A DNA stretch of 64,000 nt from the NCBI GenBank assembly GCA_003313425.1, contig NHZP01000006.1:682001-746000 (forward strand), written 5' to 3'. Shown here piece after piece: positions 36,701 through 49,699 of this stretch; the first letter of the stretch is position 1; every line of letters begins with the position of its first letter. The stretch comes from Pseudopyrenochaeta lycopersici. Lineage: Eukaryota; Ascomycota; Dothideomycetes; Pleosporales; Pseudopyrenochaetaceae. The notes below the pieces were generated by a model. It was given only the letters and a program-made list of their open reading frames with translations, searched no databases and was not told the origin of the DNA. The translations under genes were made by a program, and so were the position numbers.

Positions 36701-39700
36701 TTTATTAGGGAATTATAGTTGCTAGTAGGATACCCTATACTATTTATACTAAAAAAGAATAGGAAGCTAAGATTATACGTTAACTACTAGAAACTTAATA
36801 ATATTATAGTAAAGAATTAATACCCTTTACTAAATATAGCAGAATTACAGGATTAACTAGCCTTTGCGAAAGTCTTTACGGCACTAGACTTAAGAGGAGC
36901 GTATAACCTTATTCGCATAAAGAAAGGTAAAGAATAGAAGACTGCGTTTAGAACACGCTACAGCTACTATAAGTATATAGTAATGCCTTTTAGTCTTACT
37001 AATGCACTAGTAATATGCTAGGTACTTATTAATAATATGTTAAGAGAATACCTAGATGTATTTGTTATCGCATACCTTAACGATATCCTTGTATACTCTA
37101 ATAATCTACAGGAATATATTAAGTACGTTAAAATAGTTCTTGCCTACTTAGGAAGATTTAGTTTACTACTTAAACCTAAGAAATGCGAGTTCTATAAGGA
37201 AGAAGTTAAATTCCTAGGATACACAGTAGGTACATACAGAGTAAAGATAAGCGAAGAAAAAATAAGAGTAGTAAAAGAATAGCCTAAACCTAAAATAGTT
37301 AAAGATATATAGTTATTTATAGGATTTATTAACTTTAACTAATAATTTATTAAGGATTTCTCTAAAAAATCTATCCTACTTACTAAGCTTATAAGAAAAG
37401 ATACTAAATAGGAATAGGGAAACGAATAAAGAAAAGCATTTTAGATGCTTAAGGAAGCCTATATTACACTTCTAGTGTTAATTATATTCTAAATAGAAGA
37501 ACCCCTACAGTTTAAAATAGACGCCTTAGACCTTGCACTAGGTGCAACAGTAAAATAAGAACGTAATAGGAAATAGCACCTAATCGCGTATTACTTAAGA
37601 AAATTTATAGACGCTAAAGAACGCTATAACGTGCATAACAAAGAGCTTATAGCAGTCGTTAACGCCCTTAACTACTAGCGAATCTACGCAGAAAGTTACT
37701 TAGATCTTATAATATTTATAGATTATAAGAACTTAGTTTATTTTACTACTACTAAGACCTTAAACTGTAGATAGGTTAGATAGGCTAAAATACTAGGATA
37801 ATATAAGTTTAAGATCGTGTATACGCTAGGAAAGGATAACAGTAGAGCTGATGTTCTTAGCCGCAGATCAGACATCGCAGGGACAAAAGCAATAGTTAAC
37901 GATACTATCCTTTAAGTAAACTAGGATGGAAGCCTAGGACCTAATAAGTTATTAAACAATACTATAATAATTACGTCTGAAGTACCTAAAGAATTATAAG
38001 AAGTAATTATCTAACAACACTATAATAACCTAGTATATAGTTACTTAGGAATTAAGAGAATAATAGAACTTATACAGCGACACTACAGCTTTAAGAACAT
38101 GAAGGCTAAGGTTAAACAGTTTATTAAAAAATGCGCGGACTATTATAAGAACAAACACAGTACCTACGCACTCTACGGAGAAATGCAAGCTATAGAGCTA
38201 CCTAACGAACCTTAGATAGATATTTCTATAGACTTTGTAATAGGGTTACTACTGTCTAAAGATCCTGCGACAGGAATTAAGTATAACGCTATCCTTAATA
38301 TAGTCTGCAGATTTACGAAAGCAGCAGAAATGATACTGTTTAGGAACGACTATAACACAGAATAACTAGCGTTTATTGTCTTAGATAGACTAATACAATA
38401 TTATAGTATACCTAAGTCTATTATAAGTAATAGAGATAAGCTCTTTATATCTAACTTCTAGTCTACCCTGATAGCTGTAATAGGGACAAAGAGAAAGTTA
38501 TTAACAGCCTATCACCTATAAACAGACAGATAGACAGAAAGAATAAACAGAATAATAAAGACCTACCTAAGAATTTACAGTAATTAGTAATAAAACAATT
38601 AGGTCTTATTATTACTAATAGCATAACTAGCCTATAATAATAAATTGTTAGAATTAACTAGAAAGACACTGTTCTTTGCTAACTACAGGAGACACCCTAA
38701 TCTCTTTATGAAGTTATACCTTAGTAGAAAAACTAAAGCAGCTATAAAAACAGCTAAAGAAATAAAAAAAGTATATAAATAACTCTAAGAGAACCTTAAG
38801 AAAGTATAATACAACAGTATTTCCTACTAGAATAAGAAAAGAAAAATAGCACCTTAGCTAAAGAAGGGGGATAAAGCATACCTGCTTACGAAGAATCTAT
38901 ATAATAAGCGACTAAGCAAGGGACTTAATTATGTTAAAGTTAGACTATTTTTAGTTAAGGAATAGAATAGACTAGTAAACTATACACTCAAGCTACTACT
39001 AGATATAAAGATCTACCTATGTTTTTATATCTCTAAGTTAGAACTAGCTGACCTTGCTATACTATTATAGAAAACATTCTAGTATAAACCTAAAGAAGAG
39101 AATAAGTTTAAAGTTAAGAAAATCTAGGAGTACTAACAGAATAGAAGAGTTAACGACCTAGAACTAAGCTTTAGTTACCTAGTTAAATAGAAAGAGTACC
39201 TAAGCGTAGAAAGTACGTAGGAACTACTAGAGAATCTAAGAAACTACTAAGAAAAAATTAGAGAATATTAGGAAAGGGAGGAAAGGAAAAAGAAGAAATA
39301 AACCTAGAAGGTAGAAGCCTGCTTAGGCTCTGCTAAGGTTACTAGTTAATCTAAGGCGCCTATAGTAGACTATACTATTAGAGAGAAACTAACTAAGGCA
39401 TTAACGGCTAGATAAGGAGCTTCCTTAGTAAACTCTAACTCTCTATTGTTATACATCTCTAACGCAAGATACAAAGCCTTCTTCTGCGCCCTTTCTTCCG
39501 CCTGTTTTAAAATCGCCTTATTCTAAAGTAACCGCGCGATTACAGTTACTAGTAACTTCTTATTATTATCTACCTTCTTCTAGTACTTGTTATAAGTTTT
39601 ATTTAAAGAAGCTTAGGATATGTTTATATATAGTTTCCCTAAATAAGTGTATTTAGCATATTTTAAGTTTAAATTTAGTATAATGTAATAAATAATATTA

Positions 39701-39898
39701 TCCCTAAAATACTTATTATAAGCGAATTTAGCGATAGTTTTAGCACGGAGGATTTTATTGTAAAGACGCAGATTATAAATCTGGGACTTAGACGATATTT
39801 TGTCTTATATTGCTACAGACGCGGGGTACGCTGCCTTTAAGCTGATCTAGCTACACATCACGTGATTCGAGACGAATCCTAAAGAAGGAGAGGGATAG

Positions 39899-40291
39899 TG
39901 TTAGGATTTGGGATCCTAGACAAGGAGGGAAAGCCTTAGGTACTGACAGCTAGTTAAGAAGCGCTAGTATCCTACTGTGTTACGCGTTACGTAACCGCTC
40001 GCTCTACTAAGGACGAGCGCTTGCAGCGCTTGCAGCGAGCGCGATAAGCGCGTTATGTATATAGATTACTATAATAAACCCTTATAGCTTATTATGTTTA
40101 ACTTAATATTATACTCTATAGTATAGTAATAGTAATACTAATTATTCTTAACCCTTAGTACTCTTTATAGAAGCACCTTCTTACTGTCTTAGTATTAAAA
40201 CCCCTTCTATCTAGTCCCTTACTCTATCCCGGAGAACTAACCTTGCAGTCTTATTGGTTATCCTCACCGATAGCCTTTAAGATTCCTCACA
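39899..40291 (+). repeat. Right LTR of gypsy-A copy 2
   Basis: 393 bp, ends CCTCACA. The GC-rich patch is mutated here (CTTGCAGCGCTTGCAG and GATAAGCGCG), unlike the left LTR. Confidence 0.95.
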
Positions 40292-40522
40292 CTACTCTAC
40301 TCACCTGATCTTAACCTAATTAAGCACCTCTAGTAGTATCTTAAAAAGCTTATATATAGATCCTATCCTTAGTACAACAATTATAGTTAAGCTATAGAGG
40401 AGTAGGATGGCTTTTGCGCTGCATTGAAAAGTTACTAGCGTCGCATACTAGCTAGCCTGATTCGGCGCCTCATCATGAGCATGCCACGACGAATTAATGC
40501 ATGCAAGAAAGCGCGAGGGTAG

Positions 40523-40915
40523 TGTTAGGATCTGGGATCCTAGACAAGGAGGGAAAGCCTTAGGTACTAACAGCCAGTCAAGAAGCGCCAGTATCCTACT
40601 GTGTCACGCGTTACGTAACCGCTCGCTCCGCTAAGGACGAGCGCTCGCAGCGCTTGCGGCGAGCGCAACAAGCGCGTTATATATATAGATTACTATAATA
40701 AACCCTTATAGCTTATTATGTTTAACTTAATATTATACTCTATAGTATAGTAATAGTAATACTAATTATTCTTAACCCTTAGTACTCTTTATAGAAGCAC
40801 TCTCTTACTATCTTAGTATTAAAACCCCTTCTATCTAGTCCCTTACTCTATCCTAGAGAACTAACCTTATAGTCTTATTAGTTATCTTTACTAATAGCCT
40901 TTAAGATTCCTTATA
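40523..40915 (+). repeat. Left LTR of gypsy-A copy 3
   Basis: 393 bp; the terminal CA has become TA (CTTATA at the 3' end). Confidence 0.94.
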
Positions 40916-43900
40916 CTTTAAACACTCTTAAGATAAGTAATACTAAGATAGAAACTACTAACTACTATACTATAAGGCTAGGTAACGCTGTTACTAAACT
41001 AGACCTCTTCTATAGCGATTAGTTTAAGCTTAAGGACTAGCTACTCTAGTTTAACCTGTTCTTTAAGTTTAACGTAACTACTATAGACGACGACGACTAA
41101 GTAGTACTTATGTCGAGCTACATAAGAGGCGAAGCTGCTAAATAGGTGAAACCCTACCTAGTTGAGTACATAAGTAATAAAGAGAAGCCTTAAGAACTTA
41201 TCGTTATGTTTAAAAATATAGAAAGGTTTAAAGTATATATGCGCTAAGCGTTTAGGCTCCTAAACGTAGTAACTATTATAGAGCGTAAGATCTAAAACAT
41301 GCGATAAACTAGGTCTGCAGCTAACTATACTAATAAATTTCTAGGTTACGCTAGACAGACTAGTTAGAATAACGACACCCTAAAAACTATGTATAAATAA
41401 GGCCTAAAAGCAGACGTCTAGACTAAGCTTATGCGTACAGGCACGAAAATTACAACACTAGATAACCTAATTAATAAAACTATCTAACTAGATATAGAGC
41501 TCTATAAGCTCTATATGTAACTTAGAAGATAACTACTAGAATAAATAAAGGAAGATAAGAAACCCTAAAAAGACTATTATAATAAGCTAAATAATAGTTG
41601 CCTATAATATTAGTATTAACTATAGGGAGTACCTAGATAATACCTATTAGGGGGCCCTAAGGTAATGTATCTAGATAATCTTAATAAGGAGAAATTAGGT
41701 AAAGGCAGAAAGAAAAAAGAAATAACCTATTTTAACTATAATAAGAAAGGCTATATAGCTAAGGACTATAGAAGTAAGAATAAGGTAACCCCCTAGATTA
41801 ATATAATAGTAGTAAAGGAAGAACACAGCGACGACAAAATATAGGAAGTTGTTATAACTTAAGAGGAAGAGGCCTAAGATATAGAGTTATTATAGCTACT
41901 TCTTCTAGAACTTACTAGGAAAGAGATTCTAAGAACCTAGTATAGTAATAAGGAAGAAGAGAGCAGTAGCTCTCTATCTCTAGTCTATAAAGATATAGAG
42001 GAAGACCTTAATAATACTATAGTGCTCTTAACTAAGGACTAGAAGAAGGAAAACTTCTAGAAATAATATTAACTAGGAACCCTAAGGCTATTAACGCCTA
42101 TAGAGGCGGAAAAAGATATTACAGAACTTAACTACTAACTACACGCATAATATATGTATAAAGCCTAATATATTAACGCGTTAACCCTAGAAGAATAGGA
42201 AGTAGCTATAAAATAAGGAATAAGTATAATTATTCTAGCTAAACAAGTAATGTAAGACATGTTACAGGAATATTACTGCTACCCTAAACATTATACAAAG
42301 GCAACATAAGAATAGGCAGAAAAAGCTAAAGAAGCATAGTAACCTGTAAGCGTTAAGGACGTACTATAGAAACTTTAACGAGCTAGATAAATATAAGTAC
42401 TAGAACCTCTAGTAGTTAAGACTCCTAAATATACACTATAACGCTAAATAATGCTACTACTAATACAGGAAGACGCCTTCTATATACTAAATACTAAGAA
42501 CCTAGTATAATAAGGGTACCTTTAAGTTAACTCCTACAGCGAAATCGTGCTTATAGATAGTAAGAAGTAAGATATTTATACGCAGCTTAAATAATAAATA
42601 CATTAGGAGGATAATAAAGAGAATATTAACCCTCTCTAGCATCTTATAGAAGAAGAAGCCTAAGAAATGTATAAGCACGCTAAGGCGGCTTAGACCCTAC
42701 ATACTATGCGTAAAGGACTACAGAAACTAGTACTAGACTACTTAATAGATCTACGCAATAAGTAATATAGTGTTATCTACTAGTCCTTTTGTACTATAGA
42801 CCTGTGCATAATCTACTATTTAAGTAAAACAGAATAGGGATACTTCCCTTACTCGTTTTACTAATATAAATACTAATAGTATAATTATCTTAAAGTTAAA
42901 TGCGATAACCACCTATAGGATAAGAGGACTGTCCTCTACTTCCTAGGAAATAATAACCTTGCAGCTACTATAGTGATGCAGCTAGTCTTTAATAGAGAAT
43001 GTAATTAGCGATAATAGCAAACGTGCCTTAACTTAGATTACCTTAAGTATAAAGACATTAAGACACTAAACAGGTATTAGAAGGAGCCTTTTTTAGGGTC
43101 ACGCCTACTAATAGGTAAGAACTGCAAACTCTATGCGCAACAGGCATATAAGAACTCCTTAAGCTAAATATTAAGCTTAACAGAAGCTAGATAAAGGTAT
43201 TAGTAGATTCCAGAGCATAACAGAGCTATATTTCTGCGCGAGCGATAGAATAAGCTAGCCTTATCCTATTATTAAAATTAGTCTTATATCTATTAATAGT
43301 CGCTAATAGGCAACTAATACTATTAGAGTCTGTAATTACACACGAAGTACGGAGCGTGCAACTTATTATCTAGAACTATAGGGAAATAATTAACCTAGAC
43401 GTCTTTAGACTATTACAGCATAATATAATACTAGGACTCCTATAGTTAAGAGAATATAGTCTAGATATAAATTAGAAAAGGAAAAAGTTCTTATTTAAAT
43501 ACTGTAGAACGGACGCAACTACAAGTAAGCCTACGCTGCAGCCAAGTGCCCGGGTAGATAAGAAGATAACAATCAGAATCCTTACTTTGAATAAGGACAG
43601 CCTCAAGATATAAGGGTCCGACTTAGCAGGTACTAATAGGAGGCCCTTAGACTAATAAGCTAGAGTTAAGGAGTAAAGCGTAACTCTAGTAATCCCTAAT
43701 AAGTATAAAGAATATAAGTTACTCTTTTAGGAAGAGACAACTATAAAAGTATTACCTAAACATTAACTCTAGGATTACAAGATTATCCTATAGGAAAGAA
43801 AGTAACTAACTTTTAGCCTAATTTACAGTTTATTAGAAAAGGAACTTAAGACCCTGCGCGAATATATTAAGATAAACTTAAAAAAGGGATTTATTAGGGA

Positions 43901-46900
43901 ATTACAGTCGCTAGCAGGATACCCTATACTATTTATACTAAAAAAGAATAGGAAGCTAAGATTATGCGTTAACTACTAGAAACTTAATAATATTACAGTA
44001 AAGAATTAATACCCTTTACTAAACATAGTAGAATTACAGGATTAACTAGCCTTTATAAAAGTTTTTACGGCACTAGACTTAAGAGGAGCGTACAACCTTA
44101 TTCGCATAAAGGAAGGTAAAGAATAGAAGACTGTGTTTAGAACACGCTATAGCTACTACGAGTATATAGTAATGCTTTTTAGTCTTACTAATGTACTAGC
44201 GACATGCTAGGCACTTATTAATAATGTGTTAAGAGAATACCTAGATATATTTATTATCGTATACCTTAATAATATCCTTGTATACTCTAATAATCTATAG
44301 GAACATATTAAGTACGTTAAAACAGTTCTTGCCTGCTTAGGAAGATTTAGTTTGCTGCTTAAACCTAAGAAATATGAGTTCTATAAAGAAGAAGTTAAAT
44401 TCTTAGAATATATAGTAGGTGCACACAGAGTAAAGATAAGCAAAGAAAAAATAAGAGTAGTAAAAGAATAGCCTAAACCTAAAATAGTTAAAGATATACA
44501 GTTATTTATAGGATTTATTAACTTTAACTAATAATTTATTAAGGATTTCTCTAAAAAATCTATCCTACTTACTAAGCTTATAAGAAAAGATACTAAATAG
44601 GAATAGGGAAATAAATAAAGAAAAGTATTTTAGATACTTAAGGAAGCCTGCATTACACTTCTAGTGTTAATTGTATTCTGAATAAGAGAACCCTTACAGT
44701 TTGAAACAGACGCCTTAGACCTTGTACTAGGTATAACAGCAAAATAAGAACGTAATAGGAAATAGCACCTAATCGCGTACTACTTAAGAAAATTTATAGA
44801 CGCTAAGGAACGCTATAACGTGCATAATAAAGAGCTTATGGTAGTCGTCGACGCCCTTAACTACTAGCGAATCTACGCAGAAAGTTACTTAGATCTTATA
44901 ATATTTACAGATTATAAGAACTTAGTTTATTTTACTACTACTAAGACCTTAAACTATAGATAGGTTAGATAGGCTAAAATACTAGGATAATATAAGTTTA
45001 AGATCGTGTATACGCTAGGAAAGGATAACGGCAGAGCTAATGCTCTTAGCCGCAGATTAGATATTGCAGAGATAAAAGTAATAGTTAACGATGCTATTCT
45101 TTAAGTAAACTAGGATAGAAGCCTAGGACCTAATAAGTTATTAAATAACACTATAATAATTACGTCTAAAGTACCTAAAGAATTATAAGAAGTAATTATC
45201 TAATAATACTACGATGACCTAGTATATAGTTACCTAGGAATTAAGAGAACGATAGAACTTATACAGCGACACTACAGCTTTAAGAACATGAAGGCTAAGG
45301 TTAAATAGTTTATTAAAAAATGCGCGGACTGTTATAAGAATAAACACAGTACCTACGTACTTTACGGAGAAATGTAAGCTATAGAGCTACCTAACGAACC
45401 TTGGATAGACATTTCTATAGACTTTGTAACAGGGTTACTACTGTCTAAAGATCCCGCGACAGGAATTAAGTATAACGCTATTCTTAATATAGTCTGCAGA
45501 TTTATAAAAGCAGCAGAAATAATACTGTTTAGGAACGACTATAATACAGAATAACTAGCGTTTGTTATCTTAGACAGACTAATACGATATTATAGTATAC
45601 CTAAGTCTATTATAAGTAATAGAGATAAGCTCTTTATATCTAACTTCTAGTCTACCCTGATGGCTGTAATAGGGACAAAGAGAAAGTTATTAACAGCCTA
45701 TTACCTACAAACGGACGGATAGATAGAAAGAACAAATAGAATAATAAAGACCTACCTAAGAATTTACAGTAATTAGTAATAAAATAATTAGGTCTTATTA
45801 TTACTAATAGCATAACTAGCCTATAATAATAAATTGTTAGAATTAACTAGAAAGATACTGTTCTTTGCTAACTACAGGAGACACCCTAATCTCTTTATAA
45901 AGTTATACCCTAGTAGAAAAACTGAAGCAGCTATAAAAATAGCTAAAGAAATAAAAAAAAGTATATAAATAACTCTAAGAGAACCTTAAGAAAGTATAAC
46001 GTAACAGTATTTCCTACTAGAATAAGAAAAGAAAAATAGCACCTTAGCTAAAGAAGGGGGATAAAGTATACTTACTTACGAAGAATCTACACAACAAGCG
46101 ACTAAGTAAGGGACTTGATTATGTTAAAGTTAGACTATTTTTAGTTAAGGAATAGAATAGACTAGTAAACTATACACTTAAGCTACTACTAGATGTAAAG
46201 ATCTACCTATGTTTTTATATCTCTAAGTTAGAACTAGCTAACCCTGCTACACTATTATAGAAAATATTCTAGTATAAACCTAAAGAAGAGAATGAGTTTG
46301 AAGTTAAGAAAATCTAGGGGTACTAACAGAATAGAAGAGTTAATAACCCGGAACTAAGCTTTAGTTACCTAGTTAAATAGAAAGGGTACCTAAGCGTAAA
46401 AAGTACGTGGGAACTACTAGAGAATCTAAGAAACTGCTAAGAAAAAATTAGAGAATATTAGGAAAGAGAGGAAAGGAAAAAGAAGAAACAAACCTAGAAG
46501 GTGGAAGCCTGCCTAGGCTCTGCTAGGGTTACTAGTTAATCTAAGGCGCCTATAGTAGACTATACTATTAGAGAGAAACTAACTAAGGTATTAACAGCTA
46601 GATAAGGAGCTTCCTTAGTAAACTCTAACTCTCTATTATTATATATCTCTGACGTAAGACATAAAGCCTTCTTCTGCGCCCTTTCTTTTGCCTGTTTTAA
46701 AATCGCCTTATTCTAAAGTAACTGCGCGATTACAGTTGCTAGTAACTTCTTATTATTATCTACTTTCTTCTAGTACTTATTACAAGTTTTGTCTAAAGAA
46801 GCCTAGGATATGTTTATATATAGTTTCCCTAAACAAGTGTATTTAGTATATTTTAAGTTTAAATTTAGTATAATGTAATAAATAATATTGTCCCTGAAAC

Positions 46901-47088
46901 ACTTATCGTAAGCGAATTTAGCGATAGTTTTAGTATAGAGGATTTTGTTATAAAGACGCAGATTACAAATCTAGAACTTAGATAATATTTTATCTTACAT
47001 TACTATAGACGCGGGGTACGCCGCCTTTAAGCCGATCTAGCTATACATTACGTGATTTAAGATGAATCCTAAAGAAGAAGAGGGATAG

Positions 47089-47481
47089 TGTTAGGATCTG
47101 GGATCCTAGATAAGGAGGGAAAGCCTTAGGTACTAACAGCTAGTCAAGAAGCGCTAGTATCCTACTGTGTTACGCGTCACGTGACCGCTCGCTCTGCTAA
47201 GGACGAGCGCTCGCAGCGCTCGCGGCAAGCGCGACGAGCGCGTTATGTATATAGATTACTACAATAAACCCTTATAGCTTATTATGTTTAACTTAATATT
47301 ATACTCTATAGTATAGTAATAGCAATACTGATTGTTCTTAACTCTTAGTACTCTTTATAGAAGCACCCTCTTACTGTCTTAGTATTAAAACCCCTTCTAT
47401 CTAGTCCCTCACTCTATCCCGGAGAACCAACCTTGCAGTCTCATTGGTTATCCTCACTGATAGCCTTTAAGATTCCTCACA
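47089..47481 (+). repeat. Right LTR of gypsy-A copy 3
   Basis: 393 bp, TGTTAGGATC...CCTCACA, GC-rich patch largely intact. Confidence 0.95.
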
Positions 47482-47501
47482 GGTGGCAAACGAAATATTG
47501 A

Positions 47502-47807
47502 ACCTGTGCGCAACTACTGCTTTAAAAAAAATTAAATTATATTATATATTGGCTGAGATTCATGGTGTTGAAGTTTTGTGCCTATGTACTGGTTGTCAGG
47601 ACACAGGTCTACTCCCACTGCGCTAGACAACCAAAAGGTAACAATGATCTGCTAAGTGCAGATCAAGCTGAGTAGAATAGTACTTAATGTCGTACTGGTA
47701 GCCAGCCAGCGGCTCTCAGCGCTTAGTTCTTGGCCTGCAGTCCTTGAACCTCAGCTGTTAGCGCCCTCAGCGCTATAGCCTGACACTGGTGAGGGTGGCT
47801 CGTGCGT
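47502..47807 (+). other. 3' non-coding part of the mariner element
   Basis: About 306 bp between the transposase stop and the right TIR. Normal composition with many CpA and TpG steps, hence hardly touched by RIP. No frame of interest. Confidence 0.75.
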
Positions 47808-47836
47808 GCGCGGCGAGAACTTTTGGAAGGGCACTG
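47808..47836 (-). repeat. Right TIR of the mariner element (29 bp)
   Basis: Perfect inverted copy of 32363-32391, followed by TA at 47837-47838. Confidence 0.97.
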
Positions 47837-47838
47837 TA

Positions 47839-49415
47839 CTAGCTAATCTAGAATATTATTAGTAACTCTATAATACTCCTAAATTTTCTATTTTAACTAA
47901 TAAAGCTACAGCGTTTAGGGTGCAGTTCCTTAGATTTACCTTAACCTCTTATATAAAGGACTAAAATAGTAAGTCTTATATCTAACTTCCCTATTCTACT
48001 TAAAGCTAATCTAGCTAAGATATAAAAGCAGCTAATATAGCTTATATTCTCTAGTAATATAACTAGGGAGGTTACACATATTATAAGTATTTTAATATTT
48101 ACAGCCTTAAATAGTAATCGCGCCTTACTAAGGATTTACGTTGTAAGGAGCTGTTATTATATATAAGCTATTATTCCTTTCTAATAGTAGCTGCTTAGCA
48201 TTATCTCTTAAGATAACTCAGCTAATAAAGTACGCGTAGGTAGCTAGGTTCCTTAGAATCTAACCTAGTTTAGGATAAACTATTATCTTATTAACCTTAG
48301 CTAGGCTAATCTTCTAGTTGCTAAGGGCTAAAATAAGGTCTTAAACCTCTAGATCTACACTAGGTAGAAGAGCAGGCCTAGCTTCTTCTTAAACCTTACT
48401 TTTCTTATAGTTATTAACTACATCTTTTAGCTGCTTAGTTATTAATATTTTCTTTTCTTAACCTAAGATCTAGTATATAAGCTTAGCCTCTCTTTCTACA
48501 TAGCTAGGGGATATCTGTTTTATCCCCTCTCTCTAGTAGTACACGCGCTTAAGATACGTATAAATCTTCTTAATATTAAAACTCTCTAGCTTATCTAAAA
48601 TTAGTCCTTTATACATATAGATAAAGATTATATCCTAGTCTTCTCTTAGAAGGCCTCTAGCAAAAAAGAAGCCAGCCTCTATCTTATGCAGCTAGCCTGT
48701 CTTAATATAAGCGTTACTATACGCTGTAAAGTTAGTTAAATACTTAGATAGCCCTAGGAACTTCCTTAAGGTCTCAGAAACATAGGTCTCTAGAAATACT
48801 TACGTTCCTATGCGTTAAGCTACATCTTAATTATACTAATACTCTTTTATTACTTCTTAAAGCTTTTTCTAGTCTAGTACCCTATATAGCCTTATTTTCT
48901 TAATAAAGCTTCTATATATAGTGTTATAGAAGTCTAGAAGGATTCTTATCTTTTAATAGTTATTATAGCTGCTATTATCTGCCTAGTAATTAAAGTTATC
49001 TAGGAACTTAGTAACGTCTTTTCCTATAAATAAAAAGTCTTTCCTTACTAGCCTTATAGGTATAAGTATCTATAGTGTGTTTTTTAATAACCTTAATAGC
49101 AGGCGTAAGATCTAATCTAAATAACAGCGAATCTAGTGTCGATTTAGCTATAAGGATAGCTGAAGGCTGAATCTTAAATAGGCTGCTGTAGCCCTTTAGT
49201 ATAACTAAATAAGGAGACTGCAACTACTAGGCAGTTCCTTGCTAACGCTAATAATTAACTAAAATCTAATACTGTACTACTTCTAAATTATTTCCTAATC
49301 GTTTATAGTTATTCTCGTTTTTATTTTCTATTATCTTATTCTTGTTTGTCTTCTTCTTATCCTACTACTACTAAGTTAGCTTGCGCTTATTATATAGGAA
49401 GTCTTAATTTGTCAT
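47839..49415 (-). pseudogene. gypsy-C Gag N-terminal block
   Basis: Begins at an ATG (49413-49415, minus). The longest open piece (49008-49223) reads SPYLVILKGYSSLFKIQPSA and continues beyond a stop into GKDVTKFLDNFNY-like sequence when read in the neighbouring frame. That G-K-x-V-T-x-F-L pattern is the usual start of fungal Gypsy Gag capsid domains. Later stretches (SETLRKFLGLSKYLT, KIEAGFFFARGL near 48780-48650) fit the same capsid family. It is cut at the mariner TA target at 47838. Confidence 0.62.
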
Positions 49416-49699
49416 AGCAAGATAACAAGGATACAGCCTCAACAGAGCTGGTCCCTGTCAACTCTTAGCTCCAAAAATGTAGAGGGGGTAGCCGTAACAG
49501 CGCCATCCCTCTCAAAGGTTCCGAAGGCTGGCCGCAACAGCGCTATCCCTCTCAAAGGTTTTTCAGGGTTAAACAGGCACCCAGCTCTTTCTAGGTAATC
49601 CTATAATCTCTGTATCGCAATATAGCGCTCTTATATTTGTGTTTTCGACGTTAACAGTTCAATGCCATGTAGGCTCTTTCTGCTCTTATTAGCTATAGC
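49416..49699. other. gypsy-C leader region with a 40-bp tandem duplication
   Basis: Upstream of the gypsy-C gag start. Positions 49491-49570 are two copies of a 40-bp unit (GCCGTAACAGCGCCATCCCT / GCCGCAACAGCGCTATCCCT, each followed by CTCAAAGGTT). Composition is near normal. It could be the 5' LTR or leader of gypsy-C, but no second copy is visible near 14.4 kb. Confidence 0.45.

Larger units (their letters stand above)
33334..40291 (+). mobile_element. gypsy-A copy 2, complete, inserted in mariner transposase
   Basis: 393-bp LTRs at 33334-33726 and 39899-40291, TSD CTACC (33329-33333) and CTACT (40292-40296). The internal organisation is as in copy 1: zinc-knuckle relic near 34535, D-S-R protease relic near 36015-36025, RT box YLNDILVYS at 37063-37089 (one of two catalytic Asp retained), integrase near 38000-38500 and chromodomain relic near 39170-39240. 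An 81-codon stretch of the RT (37037-37282) is open by chance. All long frames are broken by RIP stops. Confidence 0.95.
40523..47481 (+). mobile_element. gypsy-A copy 3, complete, inserted near the mariner transposase 3' end
   Basis: 393-bp LTRs at 40523-40915 and 47089-47481; TSD GGTAG (40518-40522) and GGTGG (47482-47486), a single RIP-type difference. Same order of relic domains as copies 1 and 2 (Gag, protease, RT with YLNNILVYS near 44263-44289, RNase H, integrase, chromodomain near 46360-46430). Stops at Gln and Trp codons throughout. Only 231 bp of mariner sequence separates it from copy 2, so two independent insertions hit the same gene. Confidence 0.95.
32447..47501 (+). pseudogene. 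Tc1/mariner DDE transposase (375 aa), broken by stops and two retrotransposons
   Basis: Coding parts are 32447-33333, 40297-40522 and 47487-47501. Joined, they make 1128 nt, exactly 376 codons, ending GWQTKY-stop. The N-terminus has a helix-turn-helix of the ATVAEVANAFGCSERGIRDI type, then KPRSGRPP, the usual linker. The catalytic core shows MQDNARVYTA (second Asp) and, across the first gypsy-A insertion, NWLP|YSPDLN (third acidic site region). The duplicated pentamers are CTACC/CTACT at the first insertion and GGTAG/GGTGG at the second, and removing one copy of each restores the frame. A handful of TAA/TAG stops (CAA, CAG, TGG changes) also inactivate it. Tc1 transposases of fungi are about this length. 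Confidence 0.93.
32363..47836 (+). mobile_element. Tc1/mariner-like DNA transposon, split twice by gypsy-A
   Basis: Perfect 29-bp terminal inverted repeats (32363-32391 and 47808-47836, starting CAGTGCCCTTCCAAAAG) are flanked by TA on both sides (32361-32362, 47837-47838). Removing two gypsy-A copies with one TSD each leaves 1547 bp, typical of the superfamily. The outer parts keep many CpA/TpG dinucleotides, so they are far less RIP-mutated than the gypsy copies sitting inside. It is inserted in the gag region of gypsy-C. Confidence 0.95.
14870..49699 (-). mobile_element. Ty3/Gypsy element gypsy-C (minus strand), split by three insertions
   Basis: Four blocks read consistently on the minus strand in Gag-protease-RT-RNase H-integrase order: 49415-47839, 32360-30667, 30225-28392 and 17028-14870. 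The gaps are the mariner (32363-47836), the MITE (30234-30658) and hAT-A (17037-28383), each bounded by its own target-site duplication. Removing them gives one retrotransposon of roughly 7-8 kb, the expected size. It is the oldest layer of the nest. RIP stops are abundant. No LTR pair was recognised. Confidence 0.72.

Noticed and set aside
37037..37282. 81-codon open frame with YLNDILVYS
   Set aside because: A chance stop-free piece of the gypsy-A copy 2 reverse transcriptase, not a gene of its own.
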